Below, in pieces: positions 53,066-64,000 of a stretch of DNA of 64,000 nucleotides. The translations under genes and the position numbers were made by a program. This DNA is from Hydractinia symbiolongicarpus (lineage: Eukaryota > Cnidaria > Hydrozoa > Anthoathecata > Hydractiniidae): NCBI RefSeq assembly GCF_029227915.1, contig NC_079876.1:5024001-5088000 (forward strand). Reading direction: 5' to 3'. The notes beneath the pieces are model-generated. The model saw only the letters and a list, made by a program, of their open reading frames with translations. It was not told where the DNA came from and made no database searches. The first letter of the stretch is position 1; each line of letters begins with the position of its first letter.

Positions 53066-53756
53066 GGTTCCATAATATAAAAACGACTTTTTTATCTTAA
53101 TTCTTAAATGAAGTGCTACCACAAAGCCCAGTGTAGTCGCTGAGTTTCGGCAATCATTTCATATTAGGAAGAATGTTATTTCTTGGAGTCCATTTGTCTC
53201 ACTTTCACATTTATAAGGTCACAGTCCATAATCAGTTCAATTAAATCCCACAGTCAATCGTTTCACTGTTAAAAGCCATACAACCTAGTAATATCAGAAA
53301 AATATCGCTAAGTACATGTTGGTACGAATATGTGACACAACCGTTGTAACTCAAACGGATTGACAACGTTAGAACGTCAATGAAGTGTAGTTTTTGAAAC
53401 TGTCGCTATTTCTTCAGCGCAATAACGGATAGGATTGGTCACACAGTAAAGAACGACTTATTTACCTAAATTTTTAAATAAAGCGCTACCACATCGCCCA
53501 GTGTAATCGCTGAGCTCCGGCAATCACGTCAAATTAAGAAGAATGTTATTTCTTGGAGTCCAATTGTCTCATTTTTCACATTTATCAGGTCACAGTCCAA
53601 AGTTAGTTCAATTAAGTCCCACAGTCAATCGTTTCATTGTTAAAAGCGATGCAACCTAGTAATATCAAAAAAATATCGCTAAATACATGTTGGTACGAAT
53701 ATGTGACACAACCGTTGTAACTCAAACGGACTGACACCCTTAGAAAGTCAATGAAA

Positions 53757-56700
53757 TGTAGTTCTTGAAACTGTCGCTATTTCTTCAGCGCGCGATAACG
53801 GATAGGATTGGTTCCATAATATAAAAACGACTTTTTTTATCTTAATTCTTAAATGAAGTGCTACCACAAAGCCCAGTGTAGTCGCTGAGTTTCGGCAATC
53901 ATTTCATATTAGGAAGAATGTTATTTCTTGGAGTCAATTTGTCTCACTTTCCCATTTATAAGGTCACAGTCAATAATCAGTTCAATTAAATCCCACAGTC
54001 AATCGTTTAACTGTTAAAAGCCATACAACCTAGTAATATCAGAAAAATATCGCTAAGTACATGTTGGTACGAATATGTGACCCAACCGTTGTAACTCAAA
54101 CGGATTGACAACGTTAGAACGTCAATGAAGTGTAGTTTTTGAAACTGTCGCTATTTCTTCAGCGCGATAACGGATAGGATTGGTCACACAGTAAAGAACG
54201 ACTTATTTACCTAAATTTTTAAATAAAGCGCTACAACATCGCCCAGTGAAATCGCTGAGCTCCGGCAATCACGTCAAATTAAGAAGAATGTTTATTCTTG
54301 GAGTCCAATTGTCTCACTTTCGCATTTATAAGGTCACAGTCCATAATCAGTTCAATTAAGTCTCACAGTCAATCGTTTCACTGTTAAAAGCCATACAACT
54401 TAGTAATACCGGAAAAATATCGCTAAATACATGTTGGTACGAATATGTGAATCAACCGTTGTAACTCAAACGGATTGATACTGTTAGAAAGTCAATGAAA
54501 TGTAGTTTTTGAAACTATCGCTATTTTTTCAGCGGTCAATAACGGCTTGGATTGGTCCCACAGTAAAAGATGACTTATTTACCTAAACTTTCAAATGAAG
54601 CGCTACCACAGCGCCCAGTGTAATCGCTGAGTTCCGGCAATCACGTCAAATTAAGAAGAATGTTATTTCTTGGAGTCTAATTGTCTCATTTATCACATTT
54701 ATCAGGTCAAAGTCCAAAGTTAGTTCAATTAAGTCCAACAGTCAATTGATTCATAGCTAAAAGTGATGCAACCTAGTAATATCAGAAAAATATCGCTAAA
54801 TACATGTTGGTACGAATATGTGACCAAACCGTTGTAACTGAAACGGACTGACACCGTTAGAAAGTCAATGAAATTTTGTTTTTGAAACTGTCGCTATTTC
54901 TTCAGCGCACGATAACGGCTAGGATTGGTTCCATAATATAAAAACGACTTTTTTTATCTTAATTCCTAAATGAAGTGCTACCACAGAACCCAGTGTAATC
55001 GCTGAGATTCGGCAATCATGTCAAATTAAGAAGAATGTTATTTCTTGGAGTCCAATTGTCTCCTTTATCACATTTATCAGGTGACAGTCCAAAGTTAGTT
55101 CAATTAAGTCCCATAGTCAATCGTTTCATTGTTAAAAGCGATGCAACCTTGTAATCTCAGAAAAATATCGCTAAACACATGTTGATACGAATATGTGACC
55201 AACCATTGAAACTCAAACGGACTGGCACCGTTAGAAAGTCAATGAAATGTAGTTATTGAAACTGTCGCTATTTCTTCATTGCGCGAAAACGGCTAGGATT
55301 GCTCCCACAGTTGAAAATGACTTATTAATCTAAATTTTTAAATGAAGCGCAACCACAGCGCCCAGTGTAATCGCTGAGTTCCGGCAATCATGTCAAATTA
55401 AGAAGAATGTTATTTCTTGGAGTCCAATTTCCTCATTTATCACATTTATCAGGTCATAGTCCAAAGTTAGTTCAATTAAGTCCCACAGTCACTCGTTTCT
55501 CTGTTAAAGGCCATACAACCTAGCAATACCAGAAAAATATCGCTAAATACATGTTGGTACGAATATGTGACCCAACCGTTGTAACTCAAACGGATTGACA
55601 CCGTTAGAAAGTCAATGAAGTGTAGTTTTTGAAACTGTCGCTATTTCTTCAGCGCGCGATAACGGATAAGATTGGTCCCACAGTAAAGAACGACTTATTT
55701 ATCTAAATTTTTAAATAAAGCGCCACCACAACGCCCAGTGTAATCGCTGATTTCCGGCAATCACGTCAAGTTAGGAAGAATGTTTTTTCTTGGAGTCCAT
55801 TTGTGTCATTTATCACATTGATCTGGTCACGGTCCAAAGTGAGTTCAATTAAGTACCACAGTCAATCGTTTCACTGTTAAAAGCGATGCAACCAGGTAAT
55901 ATCAGATAAATATCGCTAAATACATGTTGGTACGAAAATGTGACCCATCGTTGAAACTCAAACGGACTGACACCGTTAGAAAGTCAATGAAGTGTAGTTT
56001 TTGAAACTGTCGCTATTTCTTCAGCGCGCGATAACGGATAAGATTGGTCCCACAGTAAAGAACGACTTATTTATCTAAATTTTTAAAAAAAGCGCCACCA
56101 CAACGCCCAGTGTAATCGCTGATTTCCGGCAATCACGTCAAATTAGGAAGAATGTTTTTTCTTGGAGTCCATTTGTGTCATTTATCACATTGATCAGGTC
56201 ACGGTCCAAAGTGAGTTCCATTAAGTCCCACAGTCAATCGTTTCACTGTTAAAAGCGATGCAACCTAGTAATATCAGATAAATATCGCTAAATACATGTT
56301 GGTACGAAAATGTGACCCAACCGTTGTAACTCAAACGGATTGACCCCGTTAGAAAGTCAATGAAGTGTAGTTTTTGAAACTGTCGCTATTTCTTCAGCGC
56401 GCGATAACGGCTAGGATTGGTCCCACAGTAAAAAATGACTTTTTATCTTAATTCCTAAATGAAGTGCTACCACAGAACCCAGTGTAATCGCTGAGATTCG
56501 GCAATCATGTCAAATTAAGAAGAATGTTATTTCTTGGAGTCCAATTGTCTCCTTTATCACATTTATCAGGTGACAGTCCAAAGTTAGTTCAATTAAGTCC
56601 CATAGTCAATCGTTTCACTGATAAAAGCGATGCAACCTAGTAATATCAGATAATTATCGCTAAATACATGTTGGTACGAAAATGTGACCCAACCGTTGTA

Positions 56701-57163
56701 ACTCAAACGGATTGACACCGTTAGAAAGTCAATGAAGTGTAGTTTTTGAAACTGTCGCTATTTCTTCAGCGCGCGATAACGGATAAGATTAGTCCCACAG
56801 TAAAGAACGACTTATTTATCTAAATTTTTAAAAAAAGCGCCACCACAACGCCCTGTGTAATCGCTGATTTCCGGCAATCACGTCAAATTAGGAAGAATGT
56901 TTTTTCTTGGAGTCCATTTGTGTCATTTATCACATTGATCAGGTCACGGTCCAAAGTGAGTTCAATTAAGTCCCACAGTCAATCGTTTCACTGTTAAAAG
57001 CGATGCAACCTAGTAATATCAGATAAATATCGCTAAATACATGTTGGTACGAAAATGTGACCCAACCGTTGTAACTCAAACGGATTGACACCGTTAGAAA
57101 GTCAATGAAGTGTAGTTTTTGAAACTGTCGCTATTTCTTCAGCGCGCGATAACGGCTAGGATT
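53757..57163 (+). repeat. 3.4 kb block, copy 2
   Basis: Near-identical partner of 49,660-53,065. The left part is less alike: CGATAACGG here against GCAATAACGG, and TCAATTTGTCTCACTTTCCC against TCCATTTGTCTCACTTTCAC. The inner part is almost the same letter for letter. The 53,066-53,756 spacer repeats units also seen at 49,720-50,150 (offset 3,353, nine monomers), so a shorter duplication overlaps the longer one. Confidence 0.87.
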
Positions 57164-59500
57164 GGTCCCACAGTAAAAAATGACTTTTTATCTTAATTCC
57201 TAAATGAAGTGCTACCACAGAACCCAGTGTAATCGCTGAGATTCGGCAATCATGTCAAATTAAGAAGAATGTTATTTCTTGGAGTCCAATTGTCTCCTTT
57301 ATCACATTTATAAGGTGACAGTCCAAAGTTAGTTCAATTAAGTCCCATAGTCAATCGTTTCATTGTTAAAAGCGATGCAACCTTGTAATCTCAGAAAAAT
57401 ATCGCTAAACACATGTTGATACGAATATGTGACCAACCGTTGAAACTCAAACGGACTGGCACCGTTAGAAAGTCAATGAAATGTAGTTTTTGAAACTGTC
57501 GCTATTTCTTCATTGCGCGAAAACGGCTAGGATTGCTCCCACAGTTGAAAATGACTTATTAATCTAAATTTTTAAATAAAGCGCTACCACAACGCCCAGT
57601 GTAATAGCTGATTTCCGGCAATCACGTCAAATTAAGAAGAATGTTTTTTCTTAGAGTCCATTTGTGTCATTTATCACATTGATCAGGTCATGGTCCAAGG
57701 TTAGTTCAATTAAGTCCCACAGTCAATCCTTTCACTGTTAAAAGCGATGCAACCTAGTAATATCAGATAAATATCGCTAAATACATGTTGGTACGAAAAT
57801 GTGACCCAACCGTTGATACTCAAACGGACTGACACCGTTAGAAAGTCAATGAAATTTTGTTCTTAAAACTGTCGCTATTTCTTCAGCGCGTGATAACGGC
57901 TAGGATTGGTCCCACAGTAAAAAATGACTTTTTATCTTAATTTTTAATTGAAGCGCTACCACAGCGCCCAGTGTAATCGCTGAGTTCCGGCAATCACGTC
58001 AAATTAAGAAGAATGTTATTTCTTGGAGTCCAATTGTCTCACTATCACATTTATAAGGTCAAAGTCCATAATCAGTTCAATTAAATCCCACAGTCAATCG
58101 TTTCACTGTTAAAAGCCATACAACCTTGTAATATCAGAAGAATATCACTAAATACATGTTGGTACGAATATGTGACCCAATCGTTGTAACTCAAACGAAT
58201 TGGCACCGTTAGAAAGTCAATAAAGTGTAGTTTTTGAAACTGTCGCTATTTCTTCAGCGCGCAATAACGGATAGGATTGGTCCCGCAGAAAAGAACGACT
58301 TTTTTTTCTAAATTTTTAAATAAAGCGCTACCACAACGCCCAGTGTAATAGCTGGTTTCCGGCAATCACGTCGAATTAAGAAGAATGTTTTTTCTTAGAG
58401 TCCATTTGTGTCATTTATCACATTGATCAGGTCACGGTCCAAAGTTAGTTCAGTTAAGTCCCACAGTCAATCGTTTCACTGTTAAAAGCGATGCAACCTA
58501 GTAATATCAAAAAATATCGCTAAATACATGTTGGTACGAATATGTGACACAACCGTTGTAACTCAAACGGACTGACACCGTTAGAAAGTCAATGAACTTT
58601 TGTTCTTGAAACTGTAGCTATTTCTTCAGCGCACGATAACGGCTAGGATTGGTTCCATAATATAAAAACGACTTTTTTTATCTTAATTCCTAAATGATGT
58701 GCTACCACAGAGCCCAGTGTAATCGCTGAGTTTCGGCAATCATGTCAAATTAAGAAGAATGTTATTTCTTGGAGTCCAATTGTCTCCTTTATCACATTTA
58801 TCAGGTGACAGTCCAAAGTTAGTTTAATTAAGTCCCATAGTCAATCGTTTCATTGTTAAAAGCGATGCAACCTTGTAATCTCAGAGAAATATCGCTAAAC
58901 ACATGTTGATACTAATATGTGACCAACCGTTGAAACTCAAACGGACTGGCACCGTTAGAAAGTCAATGAAATGTAGTTTTTGAAACTGTCGCTATTTCTT
59001 CATTGCGCGAAAACGGCTAGGATTGCTCCCACAGTTGAAAATGACTTATTAATCTAAATTTTTAAATGAAGCGCTACCACAGCGCCCAGTGTAATCGCTG
59101 AGTTCCGGCAATCATGTCAAATTAAGAAGAATGTTATTTCTTGGAATCCAATTTCCTCATTTATCACATTTATCAGGTCACAGTCCAAAGTTAGTTCAAT
59201 TAAGTCCCACAGTCAATCGTTTCACTGTTAAAAGCGATGCAACCTAGTAATATCAGATAAATATCGCTAAATACATGCTAATACGAATATGTGACCTAAC
59301 CGTTGAAACTATAACGGACTGGCACCGTTAGAAAGTCAATGAAATGTAGTTTTTGAAACTGTTGCTATTTCTTCAGCGCGCGACAACGGATAAGATTGGT
59401 CCCACAGTAAAGAACGACTTATTTATCTAAATTTTTAAATAAAGCGCCACCACAACGCCCAGTGTAATCGCTGCTTTCCGGCAATCACGTCAAATTAAGA
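57164..59500 (+). repeat. Transition monomers leading into the tetramer mosaic
   Basis: These units repeat types from the 4.1 kb block (CCTTGTAATCTCAG with GCGCGAAAACGG) and introduce the GTCCCGCAG and AATAGCTGGTTTCCGG types (58,282 and 58,349), which dominate the rest of the window. The CATGCTAATACG variant near 59,276 otherwise occurs only at about 1,386, 11,027 and 62,996. Confidence 0.75.
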
Positions 59501-62500
59501 AGAATGTTTTTTCTTGGAGTCCATTTGTGTCATTTATCACATTTATAAGGTCACGGTCCAAAATCAGTTCAATTATGTGCCACAGTCAATCGTTTCATTG
59601 TTAAAAGCCATACAACCTAGTAATATCAGAAAAATATCGCTAAATACATGTTGGTACGAATATGTGACCCAACCGTTGTAACTCAAACGGATTAACACCG
59701 TTAGAAACTCAATGAAATGTAGTTTTTAAAATTGTCGCTATTTCTTCAGCGCGCGATAACGGCTAGGATTTGTCCCACAGTAAAAAATGACTTTTTATCT
59801 CAATTTTTAATTGAAGCGCTACCACAGAGCCCAGTGTAATCGCTGAGTTTTAGGAATCATTTCATATTAAGAAGAATGTTATTTCTTGGAGACCAATTGT
59901 CTCACTATCACATTTATAAGGTCAAAGTCCATAATCAGTTCAATTAAATCCCACAGTCAATCGTTTCACTGTTAAAAGCCATACAACCTAGTAATATCAG
60001 AAGAATATCACTAAATACATGTTGGTACGAATATGTGACCCAATCGTTGTAACTCAAACGAATTGGCACCGTTAGAAAGTCAATGAAGTGTAGTTTTTGA
60101 AACTGTCGCTATTCCTTCAGCGCGCAATAACGGATAGGATTGGTCCTGCAGAAAAGAACGACTTTTTTTTCTAAATTTTTAAATAAAGCGCTACCACAAC
60201 GCCCAGTGTAATAGCTGGTTTCCGGCAATCACCTCAAATTAAGAAGAATGTTTTTTCTTAGAGTCCATTTTTGTCATTTATCACATTGATCAGGTCACGG
60301 TCCAAAGTTAGTTCAATTAAGTCCCACAGTCACTCGTTTCTCTGTTAAAGGCCATACAACCTAGCAATATCAGAAAAATATCGCTAAATACATGTTGGTA
60401 CGAATATGTGACCCAACCGTTGTAACTCAAACGGATTGACACCGTTAGAAAGTCAATGAAGTGTAGTTTTTGAAACTGTCGCTATTTCTTCAGCGCGCGA
60501 TAACGGATAAGATTGGTCCCACAGTAAAAAACGACTTATTTATCTAAATTTTTAAATAAAGCGCCACCCCAACGCCCAGTGTAATCGCTGATTTCCGGCA
60601 ATCACGTCAAATTAGGAAGAATGTTTTTCTTGGAGTCCATTTGTGTCATTTATCACATTGATCAGGTCACGGTCCAAAGTGAGTTCAATTAAGTACCACA
60701 GTCAATCGTTTCACTGTTAAAAGCGATGCAACCAGGTAATATCAGATAAATATCGCTAAATACATGTTGGTACGAAAATGTGACCCAATCGTTGTAACTC
60801 AAACGAATTGGCACCGTTAGAAAGTCAATAAAGTGTAGTTTTTGAAACTGTCGCTATTTCTTCAGCGCGCAATAACGGATAGGATTGGTCCCGCAGAAAA
60901 GAACGACTTTTTTTTCTAAATTTTTAAATAAAGCGCCACCACAACGCCCAGTGTAATCGCTGATTTCCGGCAATCACGTCAAATTAAGAAGAATGTTTTT
61001 TCTTGGAGTCCATTTGTGTCATTTATCACATTTATAAGGTCACGGTCCAAAATCAGTTCAATTATGTGCCACAGTCAATCGTTTCATTGTTAAAAGCCAT
61101 ACAACCTAGTAATATCAGAAAAATAAATACATGTTGGTACGAATATGTGACCCAACCGTTGTAACTCAAACGGATTAACACCGTTAGAAAGTCAATGAAA
61201 TGTAGTTTTTAAAATTGTCGCTATCTCTTCAGCGCGCGATAACGGCTAGGATTTGTCCCACAGTAAAAAATGACTTTTTATCTCAATTTTTAATTGAAGC
61301 GCTACCACAGAGCCCAGTGTAATCGCTGAGTTTTAGGAATCATTTCATATTAAGAAGAATGTTATTTCTTGGAGACCAATTGTCTCACTATCACATTTAT
61401 AAGGTCAAAGTCCATAATCAGTTCAATTAAATCCCACAGTCAATCGTTTCACTGTTAAAAGCCATACAACCTAGTAATATCAGAAGAATATCACTAAATA
61501 CATGTTGGTACGAATATGTGACCCAAACGTTGTAACTCAAACGAATTGGCACCGTTAGAAAGTCAATGAAGTGTAGTTTTTGAAACTGTCGCTATTCCTT
61601 CAGCGCGCAATAACGGATAGGATTGGTCCTGCAGAAAAGAACGACTTTTTTTTCTAAATTTTTAAATAAAGCGCTACCACAACGCCCAGTGTAATAGCTG
61701 GTTTCCGGCAATCACCTCAAATTAAGAAGAATGTTTTTTCTTAGAGTCCATTTGTGTCATTTATCACATTGATCAGGTCACGGTCCAAAGTTAGTTCAAT
61801 TAAGTCCCACAGTCACCCGTTTCTCTGTTAAAGGCCATACAACCTAGCAATATCAGAAAAATATCGCTAAATACATGTTGGTACGAATATGTGACCCAAC
61901 CGTTGTAACTCAAACGGATTGACACCGTTAGAAAGTCAATGAAGTGTAGTTTTTGAAACTGTCGCTATTTCTTCAGCGCGCGATAACGGATAAGATTGGT
62001 CCCACAGTAAAGAACGACTTATTTATCTAAATTTTTAAATAAAGCGCCACCCCAACGCCCAGTGTAATCGCTGATTTCCGGCAATCACGTCAAATTAGGA
62101 AGAATGTTTTTTCTTGGAGTCCATTTGTGTCATTTATCACATTGATCAGGTCACGGTCCAAAGTGAGTTCAATTAAGTACCACAGTCAATCGTTTCACTG
62201 TTAAAAGCGATGCAACCAGGTAATATCAGATAAATATCGCTAAATACATGTTGGTACGAAAATGTGACCCAATCGTTGTAACTCAAAGGAATTGGCACCG
62301 TTAGAAAGTCAATAAAGTGTAGTTTTTGAAACTGTCGCTATTTCTTCAGCGCGCAATAACGGATAGGATTGGTCCCGCAGAAAAGAACGACTTTTTTTTC
62401 TAAATTTTTAAATAAAGCGCTACCACAACGCCCAGTGTAATAGCTGGTTTCCGGCAATCACGTCGAATTAAGAAGAATGTTTTTTCTTAGAGTCCATTTG

Positions 62501-64000
62501 TGTCATTTATCACATTGATCAGGTCACGGTCCAAAGTTAGTTCAGTTAAGTCCCCCAGTCAATCGTTTCACTGTTAAAAGCGATGCAACCTAGTAATATC
62601 AAAAAATATCGCTAAATACATGTTGGTACGAATATGTGACACAACCGTTGTAACTCAAACGGACTGACACCGTTAGAAAGTCAATGAAATTTTGTTCTTG
62701 AAACTGTCGCTATTTCTTCAGCGCACGATAACGGCTAGGATTGGTTCCATAATATAAAAACGACTTTTTTTATCTTAATTCCTAAATGATGTGCTACCAC
62801 AGAGCCCAGTGTAATCGCTGAGTTCCGGCAATCATGTCAAATTAAGAAGAATGTTATTTCTTGGAATCCAATTTCCTCATTTATCACATTTATCAGGTCA
62901 GAGTCCAAAGTTAGTTCAATTAAGTCCCACAGTCAATCGTTTCACTGTTAAAAGCGATGCAACCTAGTAATATCAGATAAATATCGCTAAATACATGCTA
63001 ATACTAATATGTGACCTAACCGTTGAAACTATAACGGACTGGCACCGTTAGAAAGTCAATGAGATGTAGTTTTTGAAACTGTCGCTATTCCTTCAGCGCG
63101 CAATAACGGATAGGATTGGTCCTGCAGAAAAGAACGACTTTTTTTTCTAAATTTTTAAATAAAGCGCTACCACAACGCCCAGTGTAATAGCTGGTTTCCG
63201 GCAATCACCTCAAATTAAGAAGAATGTTTTTTCTTAGAGTCCATTTGTGTCATTTATCACATTGATCAGGTCACGGTCCAAAGTTAGTTCAATTAAGTCC
63301 CACAGTCATCCGTTTCTCTGTTAAAGGCCATACAACCTAGCAATATCAGAAAAATATCGCTAAATACATGTTGGTACGAATATGTGACCCAACCGTTGTA
63401 ACTCAAACGGATTGACACCGTTAGAAAGTCAATGAAGTGTAGTTTTTGAAACTGTCGCTATTTCTTCAGCGCGCGATAACGGATAAGATTGGTCCCACAG
63501 TAAAGAACGACTTATTTATCTAAATTTTTAAATAAAGCGCCACCCCAACGCCCAGTGTAATCGCTGATTTCCGGCAATCACGTCAAATTAGGAAGAATGT
63601 TTTTTCTTGGAGTCCATTTGTGTCATTTATCACATTGATCAGGTCACGGTCCAAAGTGAGTTCAATTAAGTACCACAGTCAATCGTTTCACTGTTAAAAG
63701 CGATGCAACCAGGTAATATCAGATAAATATCGCTAAATACATGTTGGTACGAAAATGTGACCCAATCGTTGTAACTAAAACGAATTGGCACCGTTAGAAA
63801 GTCAATAAAGTGTAGTTTTTGAAACTGTCGCTATTTCTTCAGCGCGCAATAACGGATAGGATTGGTCCCGCAGAAAAGAACGACTTTTTTTTCTAAATTT
63901 TTAAATAAAGCGCTACCACAACGCCCAGTGTAATAGCTGGTTTCCGGCAATCACGTCGAATTAAGAAGAATGTTTTTTCTTAGAGTCCATTTGTGTCATT
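59500..64000 (+). repeat. Tetramer-based mosaic, unit about 1,483-1,495 bp
   Basis: GTCCTGCAG occurs near 60,145, 61,628 and 63,121. GTCCCGCAG occurs near 60,888, 62,371 and 63,866. GGAGACCAATTG occurs at 59,888 and 61,371. The first interval is about 10 bp short because of a deletion at 61,124 (AAAAATAAATACATG, lacking ATCGCTAAAT-type bases). In the third cycle two of the four monomers (about 62,480-63,080) are of the 58,430-59,340 type. The repeat continues past the right window edge. Confidence 0.83.

Larger units (their letters stand above)
1..64000 (+). repeat. Satellite DNA array, monomer about 372 bp, about 170 copies
   Basis: The landmark GGAGTCCAATTG recurs every 371-374 bp across the window, for example at 9, 381, 33,441 and 33,813. 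Each unit carries the same ordered blocks: GGAGTCCAATTG, CAATCGTTTCACTGTTAAAAG, ATATCGCTAAATACATG, ACCGTT, GTTTTTGAAACTGTCGC, CAGCGCGCGATAACGG, GGTCCCACAG, GCGCTACCACAGCGC, ATCGCTGAG and AATTAAGAAGAATG. Apart from two short inverted segments all units point the same way. No non-satellite stretch was found, so every gap without a gene is this repeat. The period is close to twice 186 bp, which would suit two nucleosomes per unit; that is inference. The family is not one I recognise, and function is unknown. Confidence 0.98.

Noticed and set aside
1-64000. CRISPR array, because of regular repeats
   Set aside because: There are no unique spacers; the period is about 372 bp and the whole period is repeated.
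1-64000. Coding tandem repeat protein
   Set aside because: Stops occur in all frames of each unit, 372 or 373 bp lengths alternate, and indels are not multiples of three.
1-64000. CENP-B box
   Set aside because: No sequence fitting the pattern NTTCGNNNNANNCGGGN was found by eye; the nearest CpG-rich block, CAGCGCGCGATAACGG, does not match.

Overview
The whole 64 kb window is one satellite DNA array. A unit of about 372 bp repeats head to tail from the first base to the last, about 170 times. I see no protein-coding gene, tRNA, rRNA, CRISPR array, transposon or unique sequence, and neither array edge is inside the window. Stop codons fall in every frame of the monomer, so long open frames are almost absent.

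Organism. A homogeneous megasatellite of this kind points to a eukaryotic (peri)centromeric, subtelomeric or other heterochromatic block. A consensus I made by hand (373 bp, about 39% GC) holds about 18 CpG, where about 14 are expected from its composition. CpG is therefore not depleted, which argues against a vertebrate and fits a lightly methylated genome such as many invertebrates. I do not recognise the family and cannot name the species.

Layout. The array is a patchwork of larger duplications built from the monomer. (1) About 200-5,358 is repeated at about 9,842-15,000; both copies carry a 402-bp inverted segment and the same truncated monomers. (2) 5,395-7,590 is three copies of a 745-bp dimer. 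(3) 14,530-16,805 is two copies of a 1,118-bp trimer. (4) 16,465-22,410 is two copies of a 2,971-bp octamer. (5) 21,690-31,190 holds blocks of 12, 7 and 6 monomers that differ by whole-monomer losses. (6) 31,191-38,650 is two copies of a 3,730-bp decamer. (7) 37,540-45,230 holds two pentamer-scale duplications (about 1,865 bp). (8) 45,230-48,700 holds runs of nearly identical 373-bp monomers and a 747-bp dimer. (9) 49,660-57,163 is a 3.4 kb block duplicated at a 4,098-bp offset (11 monomers). (10) About 57,200-64,000 is a mosaic built on a unit of about 1.49 kb (4 monomers).

How it works together. Subfamily variants are spatially zoned and the larger units nest inside one another. This is the pattern expected from repeated unequal exchange and gene conversion. 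The monomer has a conserved core (the ATATCGCTAAATACATG and GTTTTTGAAACTGTCGC region), several short dyads and one variable module. These are the parts most likely to matter if the array has a chromatin or centromere role, but no such role is shown by the sequence. All boundaries and offsets were read by eye; block edges are uncertain by tens of bases.
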